This document shows positions 16,901 through 24,542 of a stretch of DNA of 64,000 bases, piece by piece. Position 1 is the first letter of the stretch. Every line of letters begins with the position of its first letter. The DNA lies in assembly GCA_045532295.1 (NCBI GenBank), contig JAZSFP010000016.1, positions 1 to 64,000 on the forward strand, given 5' to 3'. This DNA comes from UBA10677 sp045532295. GTDB taxonomy: Bacteria; Bacillota; Clostridia; Christensenellales; Pumilibacteraceae. The notes below the pieces were generated by a model. It ran no database searches. It was not told the DNA's origin and worked only from the letters and a program-made list of their open reading frames with translations. The position numbers and the translations under genes are program-made.

Positions 16901-17079
16901 TCAAAACAGATTGAACAGTTATATTCTCTATCGCCCGATACTTTCGCAGACACCGTGAACTTGCCGTCAACGGTTGCCGTCGTTATGCTTTTAACTTTAT
17001 TGTCGTAATAGCGTCTTTTGCCGGAGGCAAAAACGCTACCCTGAGCCTCGTTATAGATTGCGTCAAAATCGAAAAACAT
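13978..17079 (-). CDS. SNF2-family helicase with N-terminal SWIM zinc finger
   Basis: 1033 residues. A SWIM finger near the N-terminus has C70, C72, C82 and H84 (YSCDCDGFS...GPCRHIVA). A long middle region of bacterial SNF2 type follows, then the helicase core: Walker A ADDMGLGKSLQAL, Walker B-like ADEAQLIKN, LTGTPIENNLGELWSIFD, and motif VI QATDRAYRMGQ. Such proteins are ATP-driven double-stranded DNA translocases that may remodel protein-DNA complexes or RNA polymerase; no restriction or phosphorothioate genes are adjacent. AGGAG precedes the ATG and a promoter lies at 17107-17135. Apparently monocistronic. Confidence 0.92.
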   Translation of the reverse strand: MFFDFDAIYNEAQGSVFASGKRRYYDNKVKSITTATVDGKFTVSAKVSGDREYNCSICFDEQGGLYDYSCDCDGFSLASGPCRHIVATALSFEERNPTSSMGAVTVKKTDAGALSLISEYNKRKHRRLIKADGVLTELVPYLELGDFVSLRFTLGAKKQYVLKDLSDFVSSLASCGYRRYGVDLELYHTPSSFTENSQKLIDFVRKCYNEKVQFDGNFMRFKDELRLSYGDIDDFFALYEGSLIHLGKSDLVLVAPFTSPLPIKIKVQKEDDGYSVSLTQPDFRFIEGKDYKYALVDERIFRITNEFYDTVCAFFQTLAVKRTLFVSESDMSAFYNGVLCPIGAFVETESNGVDLSVYEAAPLTASVYIDAEEGGVRLTVKASYDETPVDLFSEMTSGDFVRDWETENALRGVLLKYISRYPDLVISDEEELFVFLTEGVKELFCYAEVFMEESMKSVTVRKPPRLHVGVRLSTDLLNLDITAEGYTQSEIAEILKAYREKKRYVRLGGGFVSLEDSSIMALGEILAVAKAEESTLTLPKYYAPFAYNELKRGFFTLDRDGAFKSLIKSLEGAENSDEEVPVSLQKIMRNYQKTGYHWLKSLKSNGFGGILADDMGLGKSLQALALLVSEKSRAIIVCPTTLMLNWQSEVEKFAPSIKTLIVMGNALERAELIKTVKDYDLTITSYDLLRRDWELYKDIKFDYAIADEAQLIKNPETKNSMAVKTLDARHRFALTGTPIENNLGELWSIFDFIMPGYLGSYSHFRDEYESEVVRGDKSVAERLKRIVQPFILRRLKSEVLTELPPKTEIIMRTPMEKEQRELYDANLSLIKGSMISTPDMSKVVVLSMLTKLRQICCEPKLVYPEYSGSSAKMDACMELVKTASEGGHKILLFSQFTGMLSVIQARLMEEGISHYVLKGDTPKAERMRLISKFNENDVKVFLISLKAGGTGINLTGADVVIHYDPWWNESVMNQATDRAYRMGQKKSVQVYKLVAKDSLEEKIMLLQEKKKALSSLVVGKNNDLKEILALLNE

Positions 17080-17106
17080 TGTATTCTCTCCTTTTTGCGA
17101 ACCTTT

Positions 17107-17135
17107 ATTATAGCATAAAATTAAAAAAATTTCAA
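17107..17135 (-). promoter_or_regulatory. Sigma-A promoter of the SNF2 gene
   Basis: Minus strand TTGAAA (17130-17135), 17-base spacer, TATAAT (17107-17112). Confidence 0.6.
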
Positions 17136-17184
17136 TGATTTTCCTCTCAAAAACACGCTTTTTAAAAATATTTTACTCATTTAA

Positions 17185-17213
17185 TTGACTAAGTGCGCGT
17201 AAAAGCGTATAAT
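17185..17213 (+). promoter_or_regulatory. Sigma-A promoter of the mgtE leader
   Basis: TTGACT (17185-17190), 17-base spacer, TATAAT (17208-17213). Transcription should start near 17220, about 200 bases before mgtE. Confidence 0.7.
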
Positions 17214-17219
17214 AATGGT

Positions 17220-17418
17220 AGAAATGGCAGTCCTTTGTAATTATGCGGACTGACTACTAAAAACAGGAGGACGAAAGCAATGAACGCCCAAGGCGTAAAC
17301 GGCGACGGTCAACCGCCCAGTATTAAGCGTTTCGGTAAGAATTGCTTTCTTCCCGAAACGAAATAAGCGGTCGATTTTTGCCACGGCAACTTAGCGGTTG
17401 CGTGCTTATAATCGAATA
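17220..17418 (+). promoter_or_regulatory. Long structured mgtE leader
   Basis: About 200 bases between promoter and mgtE. Hairpins seen: GCAGTCC...GGACTG (17227-17252), ACGCC-CAA-GGCGT (17284-17296), and a long CGTTTCGG...CCGAAACG (about 17329-17360) inside the 3' end of a small ORF. TCGATT (17371-17376) can pair with AATCGA (17410-17415) immediately before the mgtE ATG. The conserved M-box (Mg2+ riboswitch) segments were not found by eye. Control of mgtE by this leader is inferred from position. Confidence 0.45.
17280..17366 (+). CDS. Candidate leader peptide upstream of mgtE
   Basis: 28 codons with a consensus AGGAGG at 17265-17270, nine bases before the ATG. The peptide starts MNAQGVNGDG, has QPPS at 11-14 and ends FLPETK. 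A PP pair is a known slow step for ribosomes, and proline-containing leader ORFs sense Mg2+ upstream of mgtA, mgtC and corA in enteric bacteria. Here the ORF covers the main leader hairpin, so ribosome position could decide which structure forms. It is too short for coding statistics; the strong ribosome site is the main support. Confidence 0.5.
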   Translation: MNAQGVNGDGQPPSIKRFGKNCFLPETK

Positions 17419-19101
17419 ATGAATAACGAATTTTTGAAAAATCTCTTGCTTGCTACCTCGTACGAGGAACTTGCGGAGAAACTTAACGAAATGCCAGACG
17501 AGGGCGTTAAGGAGTTTATCCTCACGCTTTCAGACGACGAACTTCGTAATTTTTGTCGCGGAACGGACAGCGAGTTTACCGCGACTCTTTTGGTGCGCGT
17601 TGACGACCCCTCTCTTCAAGAGCGCATAATCGGGCTACTAAACGACGAACAACTTGAAACGGTTATGGAAGAGGTAACGCTTGAAGATACTATTGACATA
17701 ATCGAGGATCTACCTACCGAAATCGTCGTGCGTATTGCCGAAGACGAAGAAATCTTGCAACTTATCGAGGAGCGTAATTTTAAGGTTTTAAAGCCTTTGC
17801 TCGCCTCTCTTAACCCCACGTATATAGCAGAAATTTTTGAAAGCGTACCAAAAGAAGACGTTGCGCTTATTTTCCGTTTACTGCCCAAAGAACTCGCCGC
17901 CGATACTTTCGTCGAACTTGATAGCGATAACAAGAAAACGCTTATTAAACTTATGAACGACCGCGAACTTAAAGCGATGATGGACGAACTTTTCCTCGAC
18001 GATACGGTAGACCTTATTGAAGAAATGCCTGCAAACGTCGTTAAGCGTATCATCGCTCAATCGGACGCAGAGACGAGAGGGTATATTAACGAACTTCTCA
18101 AGTACCCCCGTGATAGCGCAGGCAGTATTATGACGATTGAGTTCGTTTCGCTCTCTTCTTCTATGACGGTAGCAGACGCGCTTGGCAAAATTCGTCGCCA
18201 GGGCGTAGACAAAGAAACGATTTATACTATGTACGTTACGGGCGAGCGCAAAAAACTTATCGGTATCGTTTCCGCTAAAGACGTGCTCCTCGCCTCCCCC
18301 GACGCGCTTATCGGCGATATTATGGAAGATAACCCTATCTACGTCGACACTCTTACTGACAAAGAAGAAGTTGCTCGTCAAATCGCAAAGTACGGCTTTT
18401 TGGCAATGCCCGTCGTTGATAGCGAACAAAGAATAGTTGGTATCGTAACGGTAGACGACGCAATGGTCGTTCTTCAGGAAGAGAATACCGAAGATATTGC
18501 GAAGATGAACGCAGTAACGCCTTCCGATAAGCCCTATCTTAAAACGGGAGTTTTCAGTATTTTCCTTAACCGCTTGCCCTGGCTCGTACTTTTAATGGTA
18601 TCCGCTACTTTTACTGGATTTATTATCTCGGCTAACGAGGCAACTCTCAATATGGACGTTTACGGAATTATCCTCACCGCTTGTATCCCTATGCTTATGG
18701 GAACGGGCGGTAACGCAGGTTCGCAAGCGTCGGCGATGATTATTCGCGGAATAGCCCTTGACGAAATAGAGTTTAAGGATATTTTCAAAGTCGTGTGGAA
18801 AGAAATTAGAGTTTCTATTTTGCTCGGCGCAGTGTTAGCGGTTGCTTGCTTTATTAAACTTATGCTCGTCGATACGCTTTGGGCGGTAGAGGGTGGTATG
18901 CTCGTTGCTCTCGTCGTTTGTCTTTCCCTTTACGCTACGGTAATAATCGCTAAACTTATCGGCGCAATTTTGCCTCTTCTTGCTAAACTTTGCCACCTCG
19001 ACCCTGCGGTCGTAGCGTCGCCTTTCATTACTACGATCGTTGACGTTCTCTCGCTTACTATCTACTGTTTCTTTGCTATTACTTTGCTTGGAACGTTATA
19101 A
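17419..19101 (+). CDS. mgtE: Magnesium transporter MgtE
   Basis: 560 residues. N-terminal MgtE_N superhelix (about 1-130), which repeats within itself here (two similar DDTVDLIEEMP-type segments), a pair of CBS domains (about 230-360; LIGIVSAKDVLLASPD and IVGIVTVDDAMVVLQEE), then about five membrane helices with the pore motif MGTGGNAGSQASAMIIRG. It imports Mg2+ and closes when cytosolic Mg2+ is high. The ATG at 17419 has no Shine-Dalgarno site but a TATAAT (17407-17412) six bases upstream without a good -35 box. The TTG at 17398 is a weaker alternative start. Confidence 0.93.
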   Translation: MNNEFLKNLLLATSYEELAEKLNEMPDEGVKEFILTLSDDELRNFCRGTDSEFTATLLVRVDDPSLQERIIGLLNDEQLETVMEEVTLEDTIDIIEDLPTEIVVRIAEDEEILQLIEERNFKVLKPLLASLNPTYIAEIFESVPKEDVALIFRLLPKELAADTFVELDSDNKKTLIKLMNDRELKAMMDELFLDDTVDLIEEMPANVVKRIIAQSDAETRGYINELLKYPRDSAGSIMTIEFVSLSSSMTVADALGKIRRQGVDKETIYTMYVTGERKKLIGIVSAKDVLLASPDALIGDIMEDNPIYVDTLTDKEEVARQIAKYGFLAMPVVDSEQRIVGIVTVDDAMVVLQEENTEDIAKMNAVTPSDKPYLKTGVFSIFLNRLPWLVLLMVSATFTGFIISANEATLNMDVYGIILTACIPMLMGTGGNAGSQASAMIIRGIALDEIEFKDIFKVVWKEIRVSILLGAVLAVACFIKLMLVDTLWAVEGGMLVALVVCLSLYATVIIAKLIGAILPLLAKLCHLDPAVVASPFITTIVDVLSLTIYCFFAITLLGTL

Positions 19102-19139
19102 AAATCCACTACCGTATTAAAAATTTTATTACAAAAACA

Positions 19140-19172
19140 AAAAGAGCAAGCGCACGGCTTGCTCTTTTTTAT
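19140..19172 (+). terminator. Terminator of mgtE
   Basis: AAGAGCAAGC-GCAC-GGCTTGCTCTT followed by TTTT: ten-base stem and T run. The A-rich left flank could also terminate the convergent beta-galactosidase gene. Confidence 0.85.
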
Positions 19173-19181
19173 TGCTTGTTA

Positions 19182-22043
19182 TTATTTAATCTTAATGGTA
19201 AACGACGCTCTTAATTCTTTGGGCGTTTTCCACTTCTCGTCAAGAGAAGGTCCGCAAGAGTTAGAACCTATTCCTGCCATAAAGTAGTCAAGCGAAAGAT
19301 GCGTATACTCTCTTTGAGGAAGTTCAAAGTCGTGCTTTGCATCGGTATATTCTTTAGCCGAGTGTGGAAGAGCGGAGAAGGAGAAGTTGCCCTCTACTCT
19401 TAAAGTGTGCTTACCGCCCGAGAGTTCTACCCACTCCGTACCGTAGTGGCTACCGTTCTCTTGGGGCATTACATAGTCAACTTCCATATTCGTTACGGTA
19501 TCAGAATAAACGTCCTTAATGCAAGAAATACGGCGGTCGATATAACTTTCGAAAGGTCCGTATCCGTAGTAATCAACCTTTTCGTAAGCCTTATCGAGCG
19601 CGGCTACAAATCCTATTCTGGGAAGGTAATCCACATACTTCGCGCACTTGTAGTCGATATAAGTGGTTACTGCGTCTTTAGAGAAGGTATAGGTAAGAGT
19701 GTAGAATACGGAGGGAAGACGAGTGGACGCGGTCATATAGCCTTTGAAAGTTACGCTATTATTTGCAATCTCGATATCTCTAACCTCACTGGTCGCCATA
19801 TAGAAATACGACTCTTCCCACTGCTTTCTAATATACATATCGTTATCGGTGGGCGCGCGCCAAATTGAAAGCGCAAGGGGTTTTTCAAGCACCTCGCCGT
19901 CCTTGTTAATAGTAATCTCGGCGTTTGCCTTGTTAAGCGTAAAGGTGGTCTCGCCTGCGTTTACGATAATATATCTGCCCTTTTGAGAAATGGTTACTGC
20001 GCAATCTTCTACGCCTTCGTCCATTTTAACGTTAGTATCCGTCCAGCCTTCTTTAGCAACCTCAAAGCCCTTTTCAAGCGATTGCCACTTCTCGTCAAGC
20101 GTAAGCGACGCGATGATTACGTGTTCTCTTTTAAGAGTATATTCTATCGTTTGTTGGGGAGCAAGGTCAAGCGCGAACTTCTCTTCGCCTACTACCTTTC
20201 CTTTATTCTTATAAGTTATGGTAAGCGTACCCTTTACGTTTTCAAAGAACCATCTACTCTTTACGGTAAGTTTGCCCATACCGTAGGTAAAGCGAACGGG
20301 CTCGTAAACCTTTTTCATCTCTAATGATTTTTGAGTGAGTTGACGGTCAGCCGTTACGATACCGTCCATACAGAAGTTGCCGTCGTTGGGGAAAGAGCCG
20401 TGGTCTCCGCCGTAGAGGAAACCGGTTTTTTCCTCGTTCCACAAGCCGTGGTCCGCCCACTCCCAAACGTATCCGCCGATGAAACGGTCGTTGTTGTCGA
20501 TAATGTCCCAGTAAGCCTTGAAGTCTCCGGGGCCGTTACCCATAGAGTGACAGTACTCACAAAGGATAAACGGTCTACTCTCTCTTGGCTCGTTTAAGAT
20601 ATTGTGTACTCTTTGAATCGTGGGATACATAGAACTTACTACGTCTACCGCGCTTTCAAAGTACGCTCTTCCGCCGTCCTTATCTAAAGGAATAGAAATC
20701 GCGCGCTCGTAGTGAACGGGACGAGTAGTATCGTAGGATTTAATCCAAGCGCTTGCCGAAACGAAGTTCGTGCCGTAGCCTGCCTCGTTACCAAGGCTCC
20801 AGAACACGATAGAGGGACGGTTCTTATTGAGAAGAACGTTGCATTTTTGTCTATCCACCGTTGCCTCTTCAAACAAGGGGTCGTTAGCGTAGTCGTCGTA
20901 CCAGTTGCCGTAACCTGCGTAATAGGGAACTTTACAGCATACGCCGTGCATTTCTACGTCCGACTCGCTCATTACGTAAATACCCATTTCGTCGCAAATC
21001 TGATAAAATTCGGGCATATTAGGATAGTGCGAGGTCCTTATAGCGTTTACGTTGAGGCGTTTCATAAGTTTAATATCGTTGACGATATCTTCAACGGTTA
21101 CGGTTGCGCCCTTTTCGGGATGAATATCGTGACGATTTACACCGCACATTTTAACGGGTTGACCGTTAAGAAGGTAAACGCCTCCCTTAATTTCAACTTC
21201 TCTAACGCCTACTTTTTCGCCGATATACTCGCCGTTGCTTTCAATGAGCATTTCGTAAAGATAAGGGTTTTCCGCACTCCAAAGTTTAGCGTTCTTAATC
21301 TTAAACTCAAGCGTTTCGCCCTCTTTAACCTTCTTGGTCTTGCCGTCAAGCGTTACGGATGCGGACGCGCCCTCTTCAAGCGTGAAGGTTACCGTTCCGT
21401 CCATCTTAGTGTCGATGCGGTAATCAACGATATGGTTTTGAGGACGGGAAAGAATATACACGTCACGGAAAATACCCGTGTATCTACGCTTATCTTGGCA
21501 CTCAAGGTAAGAGCCAAAGCACCACTTAAGCACTAAAACGTCGATTTTGTTTTCGCCGTCTACGATAAAGTCGGTAATATCAAACTCTGAAAGACGATGC
21601 GCAACTTGCGAAAAGCCTACGAATTTATTATTGATATAAAGATAGAAACAAGAATCTACACCCTCAAAGCAGATGTATTTCTTATTGCCGTCCACTTTCG
21701 CGTTAAAATAGCGCGCGTAGTGATACGAGGGGTTCTCGTTGCTTACGTAGGGGGGATTTACCATGAAGGGAAAGGCAGTATTTAAATACTGGATTTGATC
21801 GTAGCCGTGGATTTGAACGCACGAAGGTACGGGGATTTTGTCTTTAGGCGTATTAAGGTAGAAGTCGTCTGCAACGTCTAAAATACTTGGGTATTCTTCA
21901 ATCGCCCACTCGCCGTTAAGACTAAAGAAACGGTCGGACTTGGTTCGACAACCAAAAGCATCCTTGCTATCACCAAAGGGGATGTAGTATGCGTGCGTAG
22001 GAAGGGCGTTGACGGGTCTGCTTTGCTCGTAATACTTTTCCAT
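19182..22043 (-). CDS. Beta-galactosidase, GH2 family
   Basis: 953 residues in the LacZ layout: sugar-binding jelly-roll (about 30-190), Ig-like domain, TIM barrel (about 290-570) and a C-terminal beta-sandwich (LacZ domain 5). Motifs include NAIRTSHYPN, the acid/base in VFWSLGNEAGYG and the nucleophile glutamate in ILCEYCHSMGNGPGD. No signal peptide, so cytosolic; it releases galactose from lactose or beta-galactosides. The gene is monocistronic, with TAGGAG before the ATG and its own promoter. No lac-type transporter or regulator is adjacent. Confidence 0.92.
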   Translation of the reverse strand: MEKYYEQSRPVNALPTHAYYIPFGDSKDAFGCRTKSDRFFSLNGEWAIEEYPSILDVADDFYLNTPKDKIPVPSCVQIHGYDQIQYLNTAFPFMVNPPYVSNENPSYHYARYFNAKVDGNKKYICFEGVDSCFYLYINNKFVGFSQVAHRLSEFDITDFIVDGENKIDVLVLKWCFGSYLECQDKRRYTGIFRDVYILSRPQNHIVDYRIDTKMDGTVTFTLEEGASASVTLDGKTKKVKEGETLEFKIKNAKLWSAENPYLYEMLIESNGEYIGEKVGVREVEIKGGVYLLNGQPVKMCGVNRHDIHPEKGATVTVEDIVNDIKLMKRLNVNAIRTSHYPNMPEFYQICDEMGIYVMSESDVEMHGVCCKVPYYAGYGNWYDDYANDPLFEEATVDRQKCNVLLNKNRPSIVFWSLGNEAGYGTNFVSASAWIKSYDTTRPVHYERAISIPLDKDGGRAYFESAVDVVSSMYPTIQRVHNILNEPRESRPFILCEYCHSMGNGPGDFKAYWDIIDNNDRFIGGYVWEWADHGLWNEEKTGFLYGGDHGSFPNDGNFCMDGIVTADRQLTQKSLEMKKVYEPVRFTYGMGKLTVKSRWFFENVKGTLTITYKNKGKVVGEEKFALDLAPQQTIEYTLKREHVIIASLTLDEKWQSLEKGFEVAKEGWTDTNVKMDEGVEDCAVTISQKGRYIIVNAGETTFTLNKANAEITINKDGEVLEKPLALSIWRAPTDNDMYIRKQWEESYFYMATSEVRDIEIANNSVTFKGYMTASTRLPSVFYTLTYTFSKDAVTTYIDYKCAKYVDYLPRIGFVAALDKAYEKVDYYGYGPFESYIDRRISCIKDVYSDTVTNMEVDYVMPQENGSHYGTEWVELSGGKHTLRVEGNFSFSALPHSAKEYTDAKHDFELPQREYTHLSLDYFMAGIGSNSCGPSLDEKWKTPKELRASFTIKIK

Positions 22044-22083
22044 TGTTTTTTCTCCTAATTAAATTGTTTTTTATACTAAGTAT

Positions 22084-22112
22084 ATTATACTTTATTATAA
22101 AAAAAAAGGCAA
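22084..22112 (-). promoter_or_regulatory. Sigma-A promoter of the beta-galactosidase gene
   Basis: Minus strand TTGCCT (22107-22112), 17-base spacer, TATAAT (22084-22089). The -35 box is also the 3' arm of the upstream dus terminator. Confidence 0.6.
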
Positions 22113-22130
22113 AAGATTTTTTGCCCTTTT
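22103..22130 (-). terminator. Terminator of the copA-mazG-dus operon
   Basis: Minus strand GGGCAAAAAATCTTTTGCC followed by a long T run, immediately after the dus stop codon. Confidence 0.75.
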
Positions 22131-22133
22131 TAA

Positions 22134-23063
22134 CTATTTTTTTTCTTTAATTATACGTTTAATTTCGTCCGTCGTTTTTGCCGAAAAAATCGCCTGTTTT
22201 ATTTCACGAACTCCTCTCTCGCCAGAAAAATATCCGCCTACAAACTTGCGAATATTTACGAGCGCGTACCTTTCGCCGTAAAAATCAAGCATATACTCTA
22301 AATGTTTAAGAAGTTGCTCCCGTTTGCTTTCTTTAACCTCTTTCCCTATAAGCCTTGCAAAAATCGAAGTGTTTCCTACCGCGCCTCGTCCAAGCATAAC
22401 TCCGTCGCAAAGAGCGAGCCTTTCATTTGCGTTCGTCTCGTTACAGTCTCCGCTACCGATAAGCGCAATAGATAAGTTCTTCTTTACCCTTTCAATCACT
22501 CGCCAGTCCGCCTCTCCGCCGTATCCTTGCGCTCTCGTTCGAGCGTGCAAAGTAATCGCGCTTGCGCCTGCGTTTTCCATTTTCTTGCAAAATTCGTCCG
22601 CTATATCCTCGCCCTCGAAAAAGCCTATTCTCGTCTTAACGGTTACGGGACGACCGTTTGCTCCGCTAACGCACGCTTTGACTATGTCTTCTGCGCGCTC
22701 AATATCCTTTAATAGCGCGCTACCTTCACCGTTTTTTACGATTTTAGGCACGGGGCAACCCATATTGATATCAATAATATCAAAGCCGTCAAGGTAGTTC
22801 GTCTCCGTCAGTACCCTATAAAAATCGTTAGGGTCAGAACCAAAAATTTGAGCGCACTTGACCTTTTCTTCGGGCGTAGTTTTGAGAAGTTCCGCGCTCT
22901 TTTCTCCGCTATAAAGCAGACCTTTCGCGCTTACCATTTCCGTTACGGTAAGCCCTGCCCCGTACATAGACGCCATCTTTCGCATAGCGCAATCGCTATA
23001 CCCTGCCATAGGCGCTAAAATATAGGGAGACGAGAGTTCAATTTTTCCTATTCTAAGACTCAT
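22134..23063 (-). CDS. tRNA-dihydrouridine synthase (Dus family)
   Basis: 309 residues. FMN-binding TIM barrel with APMAGYSDCAMRKM at the N-terminus, the catalytic cysteine in NMGCPVPKIVKNGEGSAL, TVKTRIGF, and HARTRAQGY; a small helical tRNA-binding domain closes the C-terminus. It reduces uridines in tRNA to dihydrouridine. The start overlaps the mazG-type gene by four bases (ATGA, 23060-23063). Subfamily (DusB-like) is probable but not certain. Confidence 0.93.
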   Translation of the reverse strand: MSLRIGKIELSSPYILAPMAGYSDCAMRKMASMYGAGLTVTEMVSAKGLLYSGEKSAELLKTTPEEKVKCAQIFGSDPNDFYRVLTETNYLDGFDIIDINMGCPVPKIVKNGEGSALLKDIERAEDIVKACVSGANGRPVTVKTRIGFFEGEDIADEFCKKMENAGASAITLHARTRAQGYGGEADWRVIERVKKNLSIALIGSGDCNETNANERLALCDGVMLGRGAVGNTSIFARLIGKEVKESKREQLLKHLEYMLDFYGERYALVNIRKFVGGYFSGERGVREIKQAIFSAKTTDEIKRIIKEKK

Positions 23064-24340
23064 AACTGTTCGCCAACGCTATCAAGCGTTCCGCTTTTTT
23101 CCGCGTCTTTAATTTTATCAGCCATCTCTTTGGTCGCTTTAGAAAGTTCAACCTCGGCGCTTGCGTCCACTTCGCTTGCAAGCATTACCGTATAAAGTAA
23201 AATCCTGCCTAAAGTTTTCTCACTTACGCCCTCGTTTAAAAGTATTTCAAGTTTTTCTTTGATATTTTCCACTTTAACGCCTGCTTTTTTGCTCTTTTTG
23301 TACGCTTTTTGCGCAAATAAGAGGGCAGGAAAGGAATCGGGAAGACGGTTAATTTGCTCGGAAAGAGTGGAATAACTCTTCTCTACCGCTTTGGCTTTTT
23401 CCCAAAAATCAAGCGCCTCGCCCGCATTTTCCGCGTGATTCTTTCCAAAGATATGCGTATGACGGAAAACCAGTTTATGCACGAGTTCGTGGACTATTTC
23501 TCCCATAGTAAACTCGCCCTCGCGCTCACTCATATCGCAGTGGAAAACTACTTGGAGTAGAACGTCGCCAAGTTCTTCGCGAAGATTGTCAATATCTTTA
23601 CTATCAATCGCATCCACCGCCTCGTAAGCCTCTTCTAAGAGGTTTATTCTAATGCTTTCGTGCGTTTGCGCTTTATCCCAAGGACAACCGTCGGGCGCGG
23701 TTAGGGCGCGCATTACGGATATGAGGTCGCCAAAGACGTAGCGGTTTTTATCAATAAGTTTCTCTCCGCCCGTGATTGCCACTGCCGACATATCGTATTT
23801 CTTTTGACGGTCAAGTTCGTAAAGGGGCATAGTTACGCTATCCTTTCCGCTCGAAAAACGGCAAAGCATTTCGTCGCCGTAGCAATCACAAAGAACGAGT
23901 TTAACCTCACTTGCAACGAAGGCGTTATCAATACCAAACACGACTAAAGGCGCGTCAGTATCGTAAACGGGACGGTTCTTAAGTTCGTAAGCGGATATAA
24001 AGCGAACTTCTTCTCTTGCCTCGCGTCCACGGTATTCACTAACGCCTGCAATAATTTTAATCGCTTTTTCTTCACTTAAAAGTTTAACTGCGGTATCGGT
24101 AAAACCGTCGCCAAGGGCAAGATAGACGATATTTTTGTCCTCTTCGTCCTCACTAATAAGTCTATCAACGATATAGCGATCAAGTTCAGAATAATCGTCG
24201 CCATCAAAATCTTTACTTAAAACTTCGCTCTTTATATAAAGTTTAACGCGTGAAAAAACTTTGTCCGCCTCTTTAACTGCCTTTTTACCCTTTAAGGTAA
24301 TATCGCCTCTCTCGATACCTACTCCTACTACCGTTATCAT
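23060..24340 (-). CDS. MazG-family pyrophosphohydrolase with degenerate methylase-like N-terminus
   Basis: 426 residues. The N-terminal 200 residues resemble the tetrapyrrole-methylase domain of Bacillus YabN (ITVVGVGIERGDITLKGKKAV, then VYLALGDGFTDTAVKLL), but the usual GxGPGD start is altered. The C-terminal part is a MazG domain: CPWDKAQTHESIRINLLEEAYE and LREELGDVLLQVVFHC carry the metal-binding acidic residues, followed by FRHTHIFGK. It should hydrolyse nucleoside triphosphates to monophosphates and PPi. It starts four bases after copA and overlaps dus, so it is expressed with the copper pump. Confidence 0.85.
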   Translation of the reverse strand: MITVVGVGIERGDITLKGKKAVKEADKVFSRVKLYIKSEVLSKDFDGDDYSELDRYIVDRLISEDEEDKNIVYLALGDGFTDTAVKLLSEEKAIKIIAGVSEYRGREAREEVRFISAYELKNRPVYDTDAPLVVFGIDNAFVASEVKLVLCDCYGDEMLCRFSSGKDSVTMPLYELDRQKKYDMSAVAITGGEKLIDKNRYVFGDLISVMRALTAPDGCPWDKAQTHESIRINLLEEAYEAVDAIDSKDIDNLREELGDVLLQVVFHCDMSEREGEFTMGEIVHELVHKLVFRHTHIFGKNHAENAGEALDFWEKAKAVEKSYSTLSEQINRLPDSFPALLFAQKAYKKSKKAGVKVENIKEKLEILLNEGVSEKTLGRILLYTVMLASEVDASAEVELSKATKEMADKIKDAEKSGTLDSVGEQL

Positions 24341-24344
24341 AATC

Positions 24345-24542
24345 TTAACCTATAACTTTATAGCCTTGAGCCTCAACAGCCTCTACGAGCGTTTCTCTAT
24401 TAACTTCGCCCTCTACTTTTGCCGTGCCGTCTTCGTGGCTTACAAGCGCACTAACTACGCCCTCAATCCCTTCGAGAGTATCTTTAACTCTTTTCTCACA
24501 ATGAGGACACATCATACCTTCAATTTTAAGCGTAATAGTCAT
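24345..24542 (-). CDS. Possible separate CopZ-like chaperone from an internal start in copA
   Basis: In frame with copA, an ATG at 24540-24542 is preceded by GGAGGT with about eight bases between, one of the best ribosome sites in the region. Initiation there would give a free 65-residue HMA protein starting MTITLKIEGMMCPHCEKR with the CxxC metal site, the size and form of CopZ. Separate production is inferred from the ribosome site only. An ancestral copA-copZ pair whose stop codon was lost would look the same. Confidence 0.4.
   Translation of the reverse strand: MTITLKIEGMMCPHCEKRVKDTLEGIEGVVSALVSHEDGTAKVEGEVNRETLVEAVEAQGYKVIG

Noticed and set aside
13978..17079. Defence island around the SNF2 helicase
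   Set aside because: Neighbours are mgtE, aconitase and a small unknown gene; no nuclease, methylase or phosphorothioation genes nearby.
17220..17418. M-box (ykoK) Mg2+ riboswitch upstream of mgtE
   Set aside because: The conserved GGTGAGGCTCC, CTGCCC and AAAGCTCTACGA segments are not present by eye; a covariance search would settle it.
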